Positions 1 through 10,624 of a DNA stretch of 64,000 bases are shown piece after piece. The stretch spans positions 329,522 through 393,521 of the forward strand of contig LLCB01000010.1 in the NCBI GenBank assembly GCA_001414345.1. Direction: 5' to 3'. Origin of the DNA: Hymenoscyphus infarciens. Lineage: Eukaryota; Ascomycota; Leotiomycetes; Helotiales; Helotiaceae. The position numbers were made by a program, and so were the translations under genes. Each line of letters begins with the position of its first letter. Position 1 is the first letter of the stretch. Below the pieces are notes generated by a model. The model did not search any database. It saw only the letters and a program-made list of their open reading frames with translations, and was not told where the DNA came from.

Positions 1-573
1 TTACATCACCCGGCAGCTTTGTCTTTGTGGATCATCCTACTCTCTAGATATGTTTACCTAACGTGTTAAGACACCCCCAAGCATGCGGGGTTGTGATTGT
101 CTGCATAAAAGAGGATTTTTCTCGTTCTTAGGAAGTGGCTGCGCCCTAATTGCTCAACTCTACAATAAAAAGGTTCCTTGGTTAAAACATAAATATAACA
201 TGTAGAAGAGAGTTGAAGATTTAGTCGTAGGGTTAAAAAGGTATAAAGGCTCACCCTACAAAAATGGTACAGCAATGCACACAAACGAGAAAACAAAGAG
301 CAAAGAGGGTGTTCTTCACACCACTCTGAGGTGTTTACAAAAAGCAATTGCAAGGATATTAGGGAGTTCATTGCTCTTTGGAGTTCTTCATAGGGCAAAT
401 GTCGTCTTCTGCTGCTTTGGAAGAATAAGCAAAGTTTCTTTGTTCACAGACCAATGGAAGGGAACATTGACACGTGAAATAAAAATATGTTCCAGTACCT
501 GGTATTTTGTTGCCATAACCAACGTTGTATTCTCTCAGAATATGGGTATCTTATGTTTCCTTCCTACATCTCC
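1..573. other. intergenic, 3' flank of the export-factor gene
   Basis: AT-rich sequence downstream of the minus-strand export-factor gene. Open frames here are short, lack recognisable motifs and have no convincing splice partners. I see no gene, RNA or repeat. Confidence 0.6.
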
Positions 574-1126
574 TCACGCAATGACTCTAAATTTCTGTGA
601 CTGAACCAGCCATTTTCGTTTTCCCTTTGATACTTTCCCATACACCTCCCAATTCGGTACCAACACAATGTTATCTGTGAAGCCCTGTACATCTCCTGCC
701 TCTCCATATTTGACGCTGCCGCTGACCAGGACTGCGATGCTCATCTTCTTCCCAGCCTGATTTGCCTCCAGGAATGCGTCGGGAGCTCCGATGTTGTAGT
801 TTGCGTTTAAAACATGGCAGTCAAAGGACTGAAGCTCGTAGTGTGTTTTCGGCGGTTGCTTCTCGAAGATGGTAGCGAGGTCTGCCGGGTTGGCGACGAG
901 GTTCCCATTGAGAGAGATGTCTGGTTTGAGGGGGGAGTTGGGATCGAGTTTGACGTAGAAGTTGTGTAGGTCCTTTAGAGCGCCTGGTTTGCCGAGGGAC
1001 TGGTAGTATGTGTTGCAGAAGATCTCAGAAGCTGCAGGAGGGTTAGCATGAAATGTATAGGTTATGGGGTGGTAACTCGCTCTCGACGGCCACTTTAACT
1101 TCTAAATCTTCGGAAAGTTCAGACAT
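574..1126 (-). CDS. NTF2-like mRNA export factor (Mtr2/NXT1 type)
   Basis: Predicted small partner of the Mex67/NXF mRNA-export receptor, acting at the nuclear pore. Two exons (1126-1081, 1031-574) give about 167 residues, the usual size of the family. The N-terminus MSELSEDLEVKVAVE runs into SEIFCNTYYQSLGKPG, the first helices of an NTF2 fold. Later segments FDCHVLNANY, LVSGSVKYG and FTDNIVLVPN correspond to the beta-sheet of p15/Mtr2. The intron (1032-1080, 49 nt) has branch point TGCTAAC and acceptor CAG. The only donor that keeps frame is GC (GCGAGT), making this a GC-AG intron. The start is the first ATG of the short first exon. It diverges from the MetRS gene with 347 bp between start codons. 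Mtr2 versus NXT1 naming is by resemblance only. Confidence 0.82.
1032..1080 (-). other. GC-AG intron in the export-factor gene
   Basis: On the minus strand the intron begins GCGAGT and ends CTCCTGCAG, with TGCTAAC about 16 nt before the end. The flanking exons need a phase-1 junction. No GT in the first exon gives that phase, whereas the GC does, and positions +3 to +6 (GAGT) match the donor consensus. Confidence 0.7.
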
Positions 1127-1473
1127 GTTGGAGGGGCAGCTAACAGTTGGAGATTTTCCGGAATTTGTGGGAGGATCAAGCCACGAGTAACAAGCTGCTG
1201 GACGTGGGCTTTTTCCAGCAATGTGAGAAGAGAAATCAGATGATGCTTCGAGGTTGGAAGGTGTTTCCAGAGATCTATGGGTGTGTGGAATTAGGATAAT
1301 ATGTTGTGAAGATTGATTAACTTGACGTTGGAGGGAAGACGCGCCGCATTCTCCGCATTGTTTAAGTGCGGCTGGATTCCGCGCTTGGGGCTCAGGTCGC
1401 ACAGCTTGAGCTTCTTTTTCCGGGGACCTGATGGCTTGATGCTTGATGTGACCAGCTCCAACCAAAACCGGCG
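1127..1473. promoter_or_regulatory. shared divergent promoter, export factor / MetRS
   Basis: 347 bp separate the two divergent start codons, so both promoters must lie here. I see no clear TATA box or named operator. Confidence 0.6.
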
Positions 1474-3390
1474 ATGAGTCTAAGAATACTATCATCAAGT
1501 CAATTGCGACCTCGGCCAGCTTGGAAAGGTGCGTATAGACTTGCGACGAGATCCCTTTGGGTATGCCAATCATGCAGGATTTCCAGCTCAACGAGGTGGG
1601 CAGCCACATCGGCTCCAGAAGCAGTACCAGCACCAAGGTCCAAATCGTTGGCTGCTGAAAAGCCGTATTATATCACCACTCCCATTTTCTACGTCAATGC
1701 TGGTCGGTACATTCCTCTTTCCACTTCCACGCTATCGCAGGCGCTAACTCTGGTGACAGCTCCCCATGTGGGTCATCTCTATACCATGGTCCTCGCGGAC
1801 ATCCTCAAACGATGGCAGGTCCTGCGAGGCAAAAAGGCAATCCTGTGCACAGGAACAGACGAACATGGCATGAAGATCCAACAAGCAGCAGCGCATGCCA
1901 ACATGCCGCCCAAGGAGTTTTGCGATTTGACCTCGGAAACGTTCAAAAATCTGGCGGAGAGAATAGGTCTGGCGAATGATCACTTTGTGCGGACAACGGA
2001 TAAAACCCACAAGGATGCTGTTCAATACGCGTGGTTTATGTTGGAGCAGAGGGGTTACATATACCAATCGAAGCACGAGGGGTGGTATTGTGTCAGTGAC
2101 GAGACCTACTATCCCGAGTCGGCGATTGAGAAACGATTGGATCCATATACGGGCAAGACCTTCATGGCATCACAAGAGACCGGTAAGGAGGTGGAATGGA
2201 GTTCGGAGCCCAATTATCACTTCCGGTTGTCTGCTTTCAAGGATCAACTTTTGGAATTTTACAAGAAGAACCCCGAATTCGTGGTCCCAGCGACGAGAAT
2301 GAAAGATGTAGTCAGTTGGGTATCAGCTGGTCTCGAGGATCTGTCCATTTCCCGGCCTGTTGAGAGACTCAGTTGGGGAATCCCGGTGCCGGATGATGAA
2401 ACTCAGACAATTTATGTATGGCTGGATGCTCTCATAAACTATGTCACGAAAGCGGGATATCCATGGGCCCCTGGAAAAGAGCGAGAACTAGGCTGGCCCG
2501 CGGATGTACATGTAATTGGCAAAGATATCGTTCGATTCCACTGCATCTACTGGCCGGCCTTCCTTTTTGCTTTGGGCCTTGAACCACCCAAGAAGATCCT
2601 TGCCCATGCTCACTGGACTCTGGGAAACCAAAAAATGGCAAAATCAACTGGAAATGTTGTAAGTCCTGCTCTTGCTATGGACCGCTTTGGGGTAGACACC
2701 ATGCGTTACTACCTTGCCCATGATGGCGGTATCACCAACGATTCAGACTATGGAAATGACCTTATTGTTGAAAGATACAAAAAGGGTCTCCAAGGCGGCA
2801 TTGGCAATCTTGCCAGCAGAATTATGAGGCCCAAAATCTGGAATGTGCGACAATCTATCGAAGCTGTGAGAGACCGAGGATTGCAAGCCAAACCCGATCA
2901 GGCGGAATCCCTCACTTCCCTCCCTGGATTGGCCAATGCCAAAATGGAAGAGTTGAACTCCGGCGCGGCGTTGCAGCTTATAATGGATGAAGTCTATGAG
3001 GTATGGAGATCATGAATATCTTTCCAAGAGCATAAGCTAACAACTGTCCAGACAAATAAGTATTTACAAGGACAATCACCCTGGCTGATAGCAAAGACTC
3101 AGGTACTTGTCAGGGACCCAGTCTACGGAATTGAATTCGATGCGAACCAGCACCGTATCCAGGAGATAGTATACCATTGCGCGGAGGCTCTGCGTATTAC
3201 CGGCATCCTTCTCCAGCCGTATATGCCTACGAAGGCGAGCATTCTCCTTGACATGCTCGGAGTGGATAAGGTGAAGCGGACTTTTGACGATGCTCAATAC
3301 GGCTCGGATTTTACTTATGGGGAGCCGAAGGCCTCTGCTGGGAAAGGGCCCTTTGAGACCCTGTTTCCACCTTTGCCTGTGGAAACTTGA
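1474..3390 (+). CDS. MSM1: methionyl-tRNA synthetase, mitochondrial
   Basis: Charges mitochondrial tRNA-Met with methionine. Three exons (1474-1702, 1760-3000, 3052-3390) encode about 602 residues. The Ser/Arg-rich N-terminus (MSLRILSSSQLRPRP) looks like a mitochondrial targeting peptide. The class I signatures are YYITTPIFYVNA followed by PHVGH (HIGH motif), CTGTDEHG, and QKMAKSTGN (KMSKS motif). The last exon carries the anticodon-binding helices and ends FETLFPPLPVET. Intron 1 (57 nt) is free of stops and a multiple of three, so it can be mistaken for coding sequence. Removing it restores the family sequence YVNAAPHVGH. Intron 2 (3001-3051) has donor GTATGG, branch GCTAAC and acceptor CAG. 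There is no zinc-knuckle insertion, consistent with the mitochondrial type. Confidence 0.93.
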
Positions 3391-4670
3391 ATTTTTGGGA
3401 AGTGTACCACCATCAGACTGTACAAAAATGTGTTATATTTACATAATGAAGATACCCTTGACAAGCGAAATCTCATATCCTGCATCTGCACCAAAAACCA
3501 TCGTCTCTGCTTTTAGGTAATAATTGTGAGTATATCATTTCTATAGAGACTTGAAGTTTTTCAGCCTCTAGCCCACCCAAACGTTATAACTCTTACAATT
3601 GTGAGTATCCTGCTCAATTATATGTGCCAGGATAACCGGACAGTTGGTTTATTTGACCCATGGCTTGGAGATTTCCATGTCGTAGGCCTACTCTACTTGC
3701 AAAAATCCAAGTGCGACAGCGCTCTTGCTTGTTGAAGTCTAGCTCGGCGGAGCTTTCAACACTCGCGGCACCGCCATCAAGCCCCTAGACCTTGCAGATC
3801 CACCAAGACAAGTTGACAAGTGCTAAGGAGAAATGTGTTTGGGCTAGAAGCAGCCAAAAAGAAAACGAGGATAGAGCTGGTGGGTTGCAGTGACACTGAA
3901 ATTTGCTTTGTGGTGGTCGGTGAATCTTATGCGTCAATTCCAGCAAGTCGTCAGCTTCTCAGAATCGCCATTTTCCGGGCACATACACTCAATGTTACTG
4001 CAGAGCTCTCTTGATCTGATCATGACTAGGGCTTCTCAAGTGGACGTTTAATTGGTCGATATCTTTCGATCCTGTGACATTCATTTTGTTGCTAGAGATA
4101 AGTTGGATGATTGAGATATTCGCCTAAGGCTGAAGCCAGAGGAAAGCTGTGATATAGTGGGGAAGGAGCGACGGGAGAGTCCAAAGTCACAGGTGACCCT
4201 CTACGGTGGTGAATTATAAACTTTAAAAAGGGTGCCTAGGATCTCCTCAACTTCAACAACTGAATCCGCTTCCTCAACACTTACGAACTTTAACAACCAC
4301 AACAACCACTATCAATACCAACTTTTCTTCTCTTTTTCTCGCAAAGAGACTTGAATAAACTATTCTATCAACTCCCTTTACTTCTCCTCTGCAATTCCTG
4401 CCTACGAGTGGTACTTCGTTGCTGAGATTTAACTCTTGGTCGCTTACGACCTCACCTTCGCCTTCGGTTGTCCAGGAGGTCAAATAGCCCGCCCCTCAAT
4501 TTTCTTCCCGAGTCAAACTAAACTTCAACAACGCTTCCCACCTCGATCTTAAAACAACTCTTCAACAACTTTTCTACAACAACTTACTACAACCTATCGA
4601 CCTTCGAGTCCCGAACAACACTAATGCCATAAGCGCACCCACTAGCCTCTTGGTCTCTTAGCCGCTCATC
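3391..4670. other. intergenic with CAAC/CT-rich leader and a minimal uORF
   Basis: About 1.28 kb without a supported gene. From about 4240 to 4670 it is rich in CAAC and CT runs, typical of a fungal promoter and 5' leader. A two-codon upstream ORF (ATG CCA TAA, 4624-4632) lies 38 nt before the start codon at 4671. Confidence 0.6.
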
Positions 4671-7600
4671 ATGAAGATCCCAGCCAACGGTGAGAAGGGT
4701 GTCAAGGATGAGTTTTGCATCTTGCAATTCGCTGACGTTGACTCTGAGGAGTCGGAGCAAATTACCTGGGAGGGAGGCACTACTTACAGCTGTCAGATCT
4801 TGGCTCAACCAGGAGTCTCAATTACTCTTCAATCTGCCATCAACCTTGGAGATGGCGTAGAGGAGTTCATCGACTATGTCATTGATGGTGTACTTCGCAG
4901 CTCATCAACGCCAAGAAAGAGCACTGGAAAGAAATACGTTTACAAAATCAAGACAGATAGAGTGTTGGCCCACAGATTTGAGGGCGGCAAGAAGAGGGGC
5001 CTCAAGACTTGTGGCATGGAGGCCAAGTTACGAGCTGCTGGAGAGCGTGAGTTTTGTTTGCCCACTTTGACATATAGCAACTAACTCTCTGACAGAAAAT
5101 GACATCAAAACCAAGGCTGGTGCACCAGAGACTTCTGTTAGCACTATTGAGGTACAGCATTGGCGCAAGTACCATGGCGATTCCGAGTCTCAGTCATCAA
5201 ACGATCAACCTGGTCAAGACGTCAAGAGAGCTCCGAGTTACGATAAATTCCCTAAATGGACTGATCTTGAACAAAGTTTTCCTGATGATACCCCTCATGA
5301 GTATGCTATTGAGTAAGTGATCCTCTTCTTCTTATCAAATCCGTGAGCTAATTTTGTTCGTGAAAGCTTTACCGGCTTTGGTCAGGTCAGCAAGAGCCTA
5401 AAGGATAGAATCGCCGAGGAGAAACCTGGCTTCAAGCTCTTTCGCACTTTCAAGTTCCGTAAGTCGATTCTTTTCGCTTCACTGCCCCAGGGAGGTGTCG
5501 ATATTCCTATCGATTTTGGAGGTTCAGCTCAAGGCACCGCTCCCTCTAAGGAGTACATGAGTCCGCGATTGTTTGAACAAGCTTAGGGAAATCGAATTCC
5601 TATTATCTAACTTTGTTTGGTACATTCCGGAAGCTATACCGAGGATTGAGCCCCCTGGTGCATCGCCCAAGCAAATTGACGGCAAAGACTAACCATTATC
5701 TCTTAGATCTTGTTTCGTCCGCGGAATTCCAAAAGCTTGGTGGTGCTGCGCCACGAGACTTGCCCCAGGTAGTAATTCCTACAAAAGAAAAAGCCAAGGA
5801 GAAAACCAAGGAAAAGTCTGGCGAGAAAGACAAGACGATCTCGAAATCTGTCAAAGGCAAGGAGAAGGAGATTGGTGAGTCGAGCAAGACTGAACCAGAG
5901 AAACCTACCCCAGAAAAGAGTTCCTCCGAAATGGCCAAGCCCCAAAAGATAGGAGACAAGTCAAGTGCGGACGAGTCAACTACCATGGCGAAAGCTGGGG
6001 AGAGTGTTCAGCCTATTGAGATCAACTCTCAATCGACAATCCACACACCTGACATCGCCGAACCTACCAATAAAGCCGAACCAGTTGCGATTATTGGCTC
6101 ACAAGCAAAGGATAAAGACAACCCAGAACAAGAGCATGAGGAAGAACAAGAGCATGAGGAAGAGCAAGACAACGACAGTATCCAAGATACAAATGATCAC
6201 TCGAACAACGTCTTAGAGGAGAACCATTCTATCATCCTAGAACAGAGCCCGGACCCTTTGGAGAACTATCATATGACTTGTGATGAGATCGTTCGAGAAG
6301 GCGAAGCTGGCAACTCGTTTAACGCAGCCCTTCTTGGATTTCCAGACGTTGAGGTTGATTTGGGATTGCCATTCGAGAGAAAGGACTCTTCAGCCGCTCA
6401 TGAAGACTCAGACGTCGACCTGGATCTGCCACCAACAGTTACACCAGCAATCACACAAAAGAAGCCTTCATTTCTTAATGGCATGAAAGGAGGTCCAGCA
6501 GATCAAGCAGCGAGAGGTTTGGCTCTTGAGGAACAGAAGCAGATGCGATCATCAGTAGAGGATCTCTGGAGAGGTAGATCTTCTACTCCAGTTCAACGTC
6601 AGCCAACAACTGGAGATGGAGATATTAGCAAGGAAATCGAAGGCTCAAAATCGGTGCTCATGACACCACCGCCATCCACGCAGAAGCCTGTAGGATCCAT
6701 CCAGATTCCTGGTTTTCCAACACCTTTCAACTTACAAAGTCCCACGAGAGACTTGAGCCCTTTTCGAAATATACACCAAGTCTTAGTTGAAGGAGCGGGT
6801 AGTTACACAGCTCTCAAGACTGCACCTCGCCGATCTTCACTTGCAGATATCCGTACAGAGGCATTTGGTAACTTGATCCAAAGCATGAAAGGACTCAATC
6901 CTCTTGACTTGAACACTCCAATTGAAAGCCGGCTTGCTGGTTCTCAAAGAGGAAACGCATTATTGAGAGGACGACAGGCCGGTCAAGGTAGAAGCGCATC
7001 CCCTGCTCCACGTTCTTATTCTCGCCCCAACTACCGTTCTCGTGATTGGCATGATTGGCATGCCCTAAGTGGCGATGATGGAGAAGACATCTCGGACCTC
7101 TTTACCCCATCCTTTTCCCGCATTAGCCTTGAAGAGTTGCTTCAAAGAAAGGATTCTGCTGTCCGGCCGACTGAGAAGGAACACAAGGTTCAGGCTGTTC
7201 AAGAAGCCAGAGTAGTTCAGACATTGGAGCAACCACAGCATTTAGAGTCCAAACAAGAAAAGGATGTCCGCCAGGTTCAGAATATTGCTCAGAAGATTCT
7301 TCAAAAGAAGAGCGAGGAGGCACAAGTGGTAACTCCAGAAGTGCAGAAGAAAAAGGAGGATGTTCCAGCTCCTCCTCACACTCCCACTCAACGTATCTCT
7401 TCTCCAACAGTAGTAGCTGCACCTAAAGCGCAACGAACTGCCGCTCCACGAGCTACTACTCCGCCAACACCCACCCCTAAATCACGCCCCTCGGCACCAC
7501 AACCTCTGGTTCAGCGACCCTCCAAAAAGCCTCAAGAACCAGCTCCATCTGTTCAACCAATCTCCTCCAATAAGCCTCAAGCACCAACCCCAGTTATTCA

Positions 7601-8082
7601 ACCAGCTTCCAAGAAGACACAATCAGCTGCCCAACCATCCAAGAAATCTCAAGCACCGCCAGCTGCTCAACCAGCTTCTTCCAAGAAGCCTCAAGCACCA
7701 ACCCCAGCTGTGCAACCAGTCCCATCCAAGTCTACCCCCAAGAAGCGCAAGGCAGACTCTGCTAACACCGACAAGAATATTGACAACCGACCAACCAAGC
7801 ACGCATCCGCTCCTGCTTCACGAGATGCCATGGCCAAGCAAACACTTACCCGTCGTATGCAAGAAGTCAAGGCTCGCATCGAAGCCGCGAAGAAAGAAGG
7901 TGAGAAGCTTAAGGAGGAAGAGGATATGATCTTGGAAGTCCAGAAGCTTGAGGCGGAGGCGCGACAGATTGAGCAGGATAATGCTATGAGAAAGGTGAGC
8001 TTAGTTTGGAAGTGAAATTTGTAAATGTATGCTGATTACTTTTTAGTCTAACATTGAACGGGTTGGGGGTAGCTTTTCTTGA
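4671..8082 (+). CDS. large, mostly disordered protein of unknown function
   Basis: I do not recognise the family. Five exons (4671-5046, 5096-5312, 5367-5458, 5587-7994, 8047-8082) give about 1042 residues. The first ~235 residues form a compact, probably folded region (starts MKIPANGEKGVKDEF; contains FTGFGQVSKSLKDRI). It loosely recalls DUF7918-like fungal proteins, but that is weak. The rest is low complexity: a KEK-rich stretch, a duplicated EQEHEE unit, many Pro/Gln repeats of the type KPQAPTPAVQP, and a C-terminal charged coiled coil (MQEVKARIEAAKKEGEKLKE). The 128-nt intron 5459-5586 is the least certain junction. It starts GTAAGT but its end is weak. If retained, the protein stops at 5584-5586 after 270 residues. 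The last intron (7995-8046) has clear signals. Confidence 0.6.
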
Positions 8083-9001
8083 GGCTTACTGTTAATCTGT
8101 ATCACGAAGCACTGAAGTCTTGCCTTGAGGAGCTTCAAGACTTTCAATACTTGGTTGAGACTTGAGCTATTTCCAGTTGATAGCAAGAAGCTTCACTTGC
8201 CGCATTTGCTGTCTGAGCTGCGGTCTCTACTCATTCTCCATTCACAGCATGCTGTTCACATGAATGGTGATCGAAAATTTCTTTTGTTTCATACATTTCA
8301 TCAGAACCAAAGGGGGTTCCGGGGGGGGGGGGGGGGGTAAATGGAAGCAGCTTGTTACTATTTGATCCAAAGGTTCATATGGCATTACTTTGAGCAATGG
8401 TAACGTAGCTGTTGGGATCTGAGGTTGATGATTTACATAGTTTTCAGTGTTTCACGGAATCGTTATTCGTAAGGTCAAAAAAGGGTCATTTCAAGGAAAT
8501 GTAGTGGGTGGGGATATTAAGCGAGTCTGAGGCGGTCGGTCACTATTAAGATTCACGAAGCAAAATGGAATATTATCGTGTAGCTTCGAGAGTGGACGAA
8601 AACAAATTGCCCTTTTATGGAAATGCTACTTTCGTTGCATTTGTGAGGCCAATGACATAGGTTGCTTAATGATTTCCGCAGCAAAACTGTTCCTATGCCA
8701 ACGAATAAAAATGGAGAATCAAAACTTAGAAAGACTAGGTAGCATTGTCCGAACTAATTTGGCAAAATTGAAATGAATTCTCCGACTCTGCTTGCTACAA
8801 TAGAAAATGTGCTCAGCGTGGCTGGATGTCTGACTGACAACAATTCAGATATCGACTGGTGGTACTTTGTACTTTTTGAAAAGCCCTGGTCAACCTTTCT
8901 CGGATCCCAAGAACCCGTCGTCTCCGAAAACGTTTATGAAATCCCTCATTGTGAAATTCCAGAGTTCTCTTTTTTCTCGTCCCCGAATAATGGTGTTCCA
9001 C
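8083..9001. other. intergenic, contains a 17-G run
   Basis: Convergent 3' flanks of two genes. Positions 8321-8337 are an unbroken run of G, which may be a real homopolymer or an assembly artefact. No gene is seen. The plus-strand open frame near 8773-9204 overlaps the antisense of a better-supported minus-strand gene. Confidence 0.55.
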
Positions 9002-9604
9002 TCAAGCTCGAGGTGCTCTCAAATTGGCCTTTACTCTCTCAAGAAGTTGTTCTTTCGTATCGTTACTGTTGGGGTGTAGATTTCTCTGTAGTCACGGTAG
9101 AACAAGTCAGTCTCATATCGACAATAATTTGGGAAGTGAGAATGGGAGAGTCTAAGGAGGAATTTGATAAGTGGGAGGGGCACTATGTCCTTCCTCACTC
9201 ATAGAAACAGACGATATATGGGAATTCCATTCACTCACAGAAGCGAGCCACCTTCGAAGCTCATCCCAACTCCAAGTTTCCGGATCTACAAAGTGAAGTT
9301 AGCTTCTTATCCACTAAAGTCTCAAGACGCTTTCAGAGATCGAGGTAGGTTGACTTACTACCAGCGGGATCAGCTTGCGCTGGAAAGATATCTTGTCCCC
9401 AGATTGTGAAGACCGCGCTCGCCGTAATGATCCCTGCAAAGGCTTTGAAGTGTTAGACGACCATTGGGATTTAGTTGTTAGAGGGCTTTACCAAGGATTA
9501 CATTCTGCAAGTATTGTTAGTGCTTATCCTTCAGTAAATTAGCAGTAAGATTTACGTACCTTGGCTTGGGATTGTATAAATCTGTCAAGGGGAGTGCCTG
9601 GCAT
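9002..9604 (-). CDS. 87-residue membrane protein with Ish1-like C-terminus
   Basis: Five small exons (9604-9560, 9504-9492, 9433-9359, 9285-9239, 9085-9002) give 87 residues with good splice sites throughout. The second exon is only 13 nt. Residues 1-15 (MPGTPLDRFIQSQAK) precede one hydrophobic segment (NVILGIITASAVFTIWG). The tail WSWDELRRWLASRNLHP ... EQLLERVKANL resembles an Ish1/HeH-type helix-extended-helix motif, as in fungal Ish1/Msc1 stress proteins. This suggests a single-pass organelle membrane protein, and I believe similar proteins occur widely in filamentous fungi. The function is unknown. It diverges from the L38 gene with 393 bp between start codons. Confidence 0.78.
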
Positions 9605-9997
9605 CTTGATGTTGGGTGAGTTGAGGTGAGGAAGTGTGGCGTTCAGTCAGGCTGGAGGTATTACTAAGAAGCTAGCTTTCTCGACAAAAGGTTTATGAGG
9701 TTGATTTACTAAGGCGTTTCTTTTCAAGATTTTAGGATCAGCAGTTGAATAGCTTATGAGTCAAGGTTATAAACAGCTGTCAATGAACACCTTCCCTCGA
9801 AGAAGAACGCGTTGCCACTTAAGCTGCGCCACAACGCCACAACTGCTGCCTTATCGCCTTATCGCAGCCGAGTCTGCTTACTAAGGAGATATCTTGGCAC
9901 CCACAACCGCCCGCCAATTTTGAAGACATCAGGAGCCCCATTGCCAAAAAATATACGTCCAATTCTCCCAAAAGTTGACTTCGACAATACCGCCAAA
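9605..9997. promoter_or_regulatory. shared divergent promoter, small membrane protein / L38
   Basis: 393 bp between two divergent start codons. No specific motif is assigned. Confidence 0.55.
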
Positions 9998-10624
9998 ATG
10001 CCTCGCGAAATCTCCGACATCAAGAACGTGAGTACCCTCTCTGCGAACTGTGATTTCAACCATGGTTGTGAGGGTAATTTTGGAAGGCGCAAGCTAATTA
10101 TTTTTCGACAATAGTTCATCGAGATCTGCAGACGAAAGGATGCTTCATGTACGTTTTCCCTCGATCCGCGATACCTTTCCTCGATAGATGCATGCGAAGC
10201 TTTGAAAGATTTGGAGGGGATTTAGAAGGGGAATTGTTGGAGGATTGACGGATGCGGTCAAGAGGAAGATACCTAGGAATTGGAGACTAATTCGATGGTC
10301 GACAGCTGCACGCATCAAGAGAAACAAGAAGAGTTCAATTGTCAAGTTCAAGGTCCGATGCCAACGACACCTTTACACTCTCGTCTTGAAGGATTCCGAG
10401 AAGGTTGAGAAGTTAAAGCAGTCCCTCCCACCAAGTACGTGTGCCCCGCGTGTCCCCTCAAACCGCAGCTGGAAAGCAGAGATCGCGAACATCACTCCCA
10501 ATTGGCGATCCTCAATTCCTCCGTAATGTATTGGAGTATCCTCGCTGACCTGCGCTCCCCTACAGATCTTTCAATCGGCGATACCCCAAAGAAGAATGCC
10601 AAGGGCAAGCGAGTTGCGCAATAA
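9998..10624 (+). CDS. RPL38: 60S ribosomal protein L38
   Basis: Structural protein of the cytosolic large ribosomal subunit. Four exons (9998-10027, 10115-10148, 10306-10434, 10566-10624) encode 83 residues. The sequence [10 protein letters not shown] / [11 protein letters not shown] / [19 protein letters not shown] / [19 protein letters not shown] follows the eukaryotic eL38 family from its first residue. The C-terminus ([19 protein letters not shown]) is slightly longer than the yeast protein. The introns are long for this window (87, 157 and 131 nt), as is common for fungal ribosomal protein genes. All junctions have GT-AG ends. Confidence 0.95.

Noticed and set aside
8773..9204. Plus-strand open frame of 143 codons
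   Set aside because: It overlaps the antisense of a five-exon minus-strand gene with good splice sites, and has no recognisable motif.
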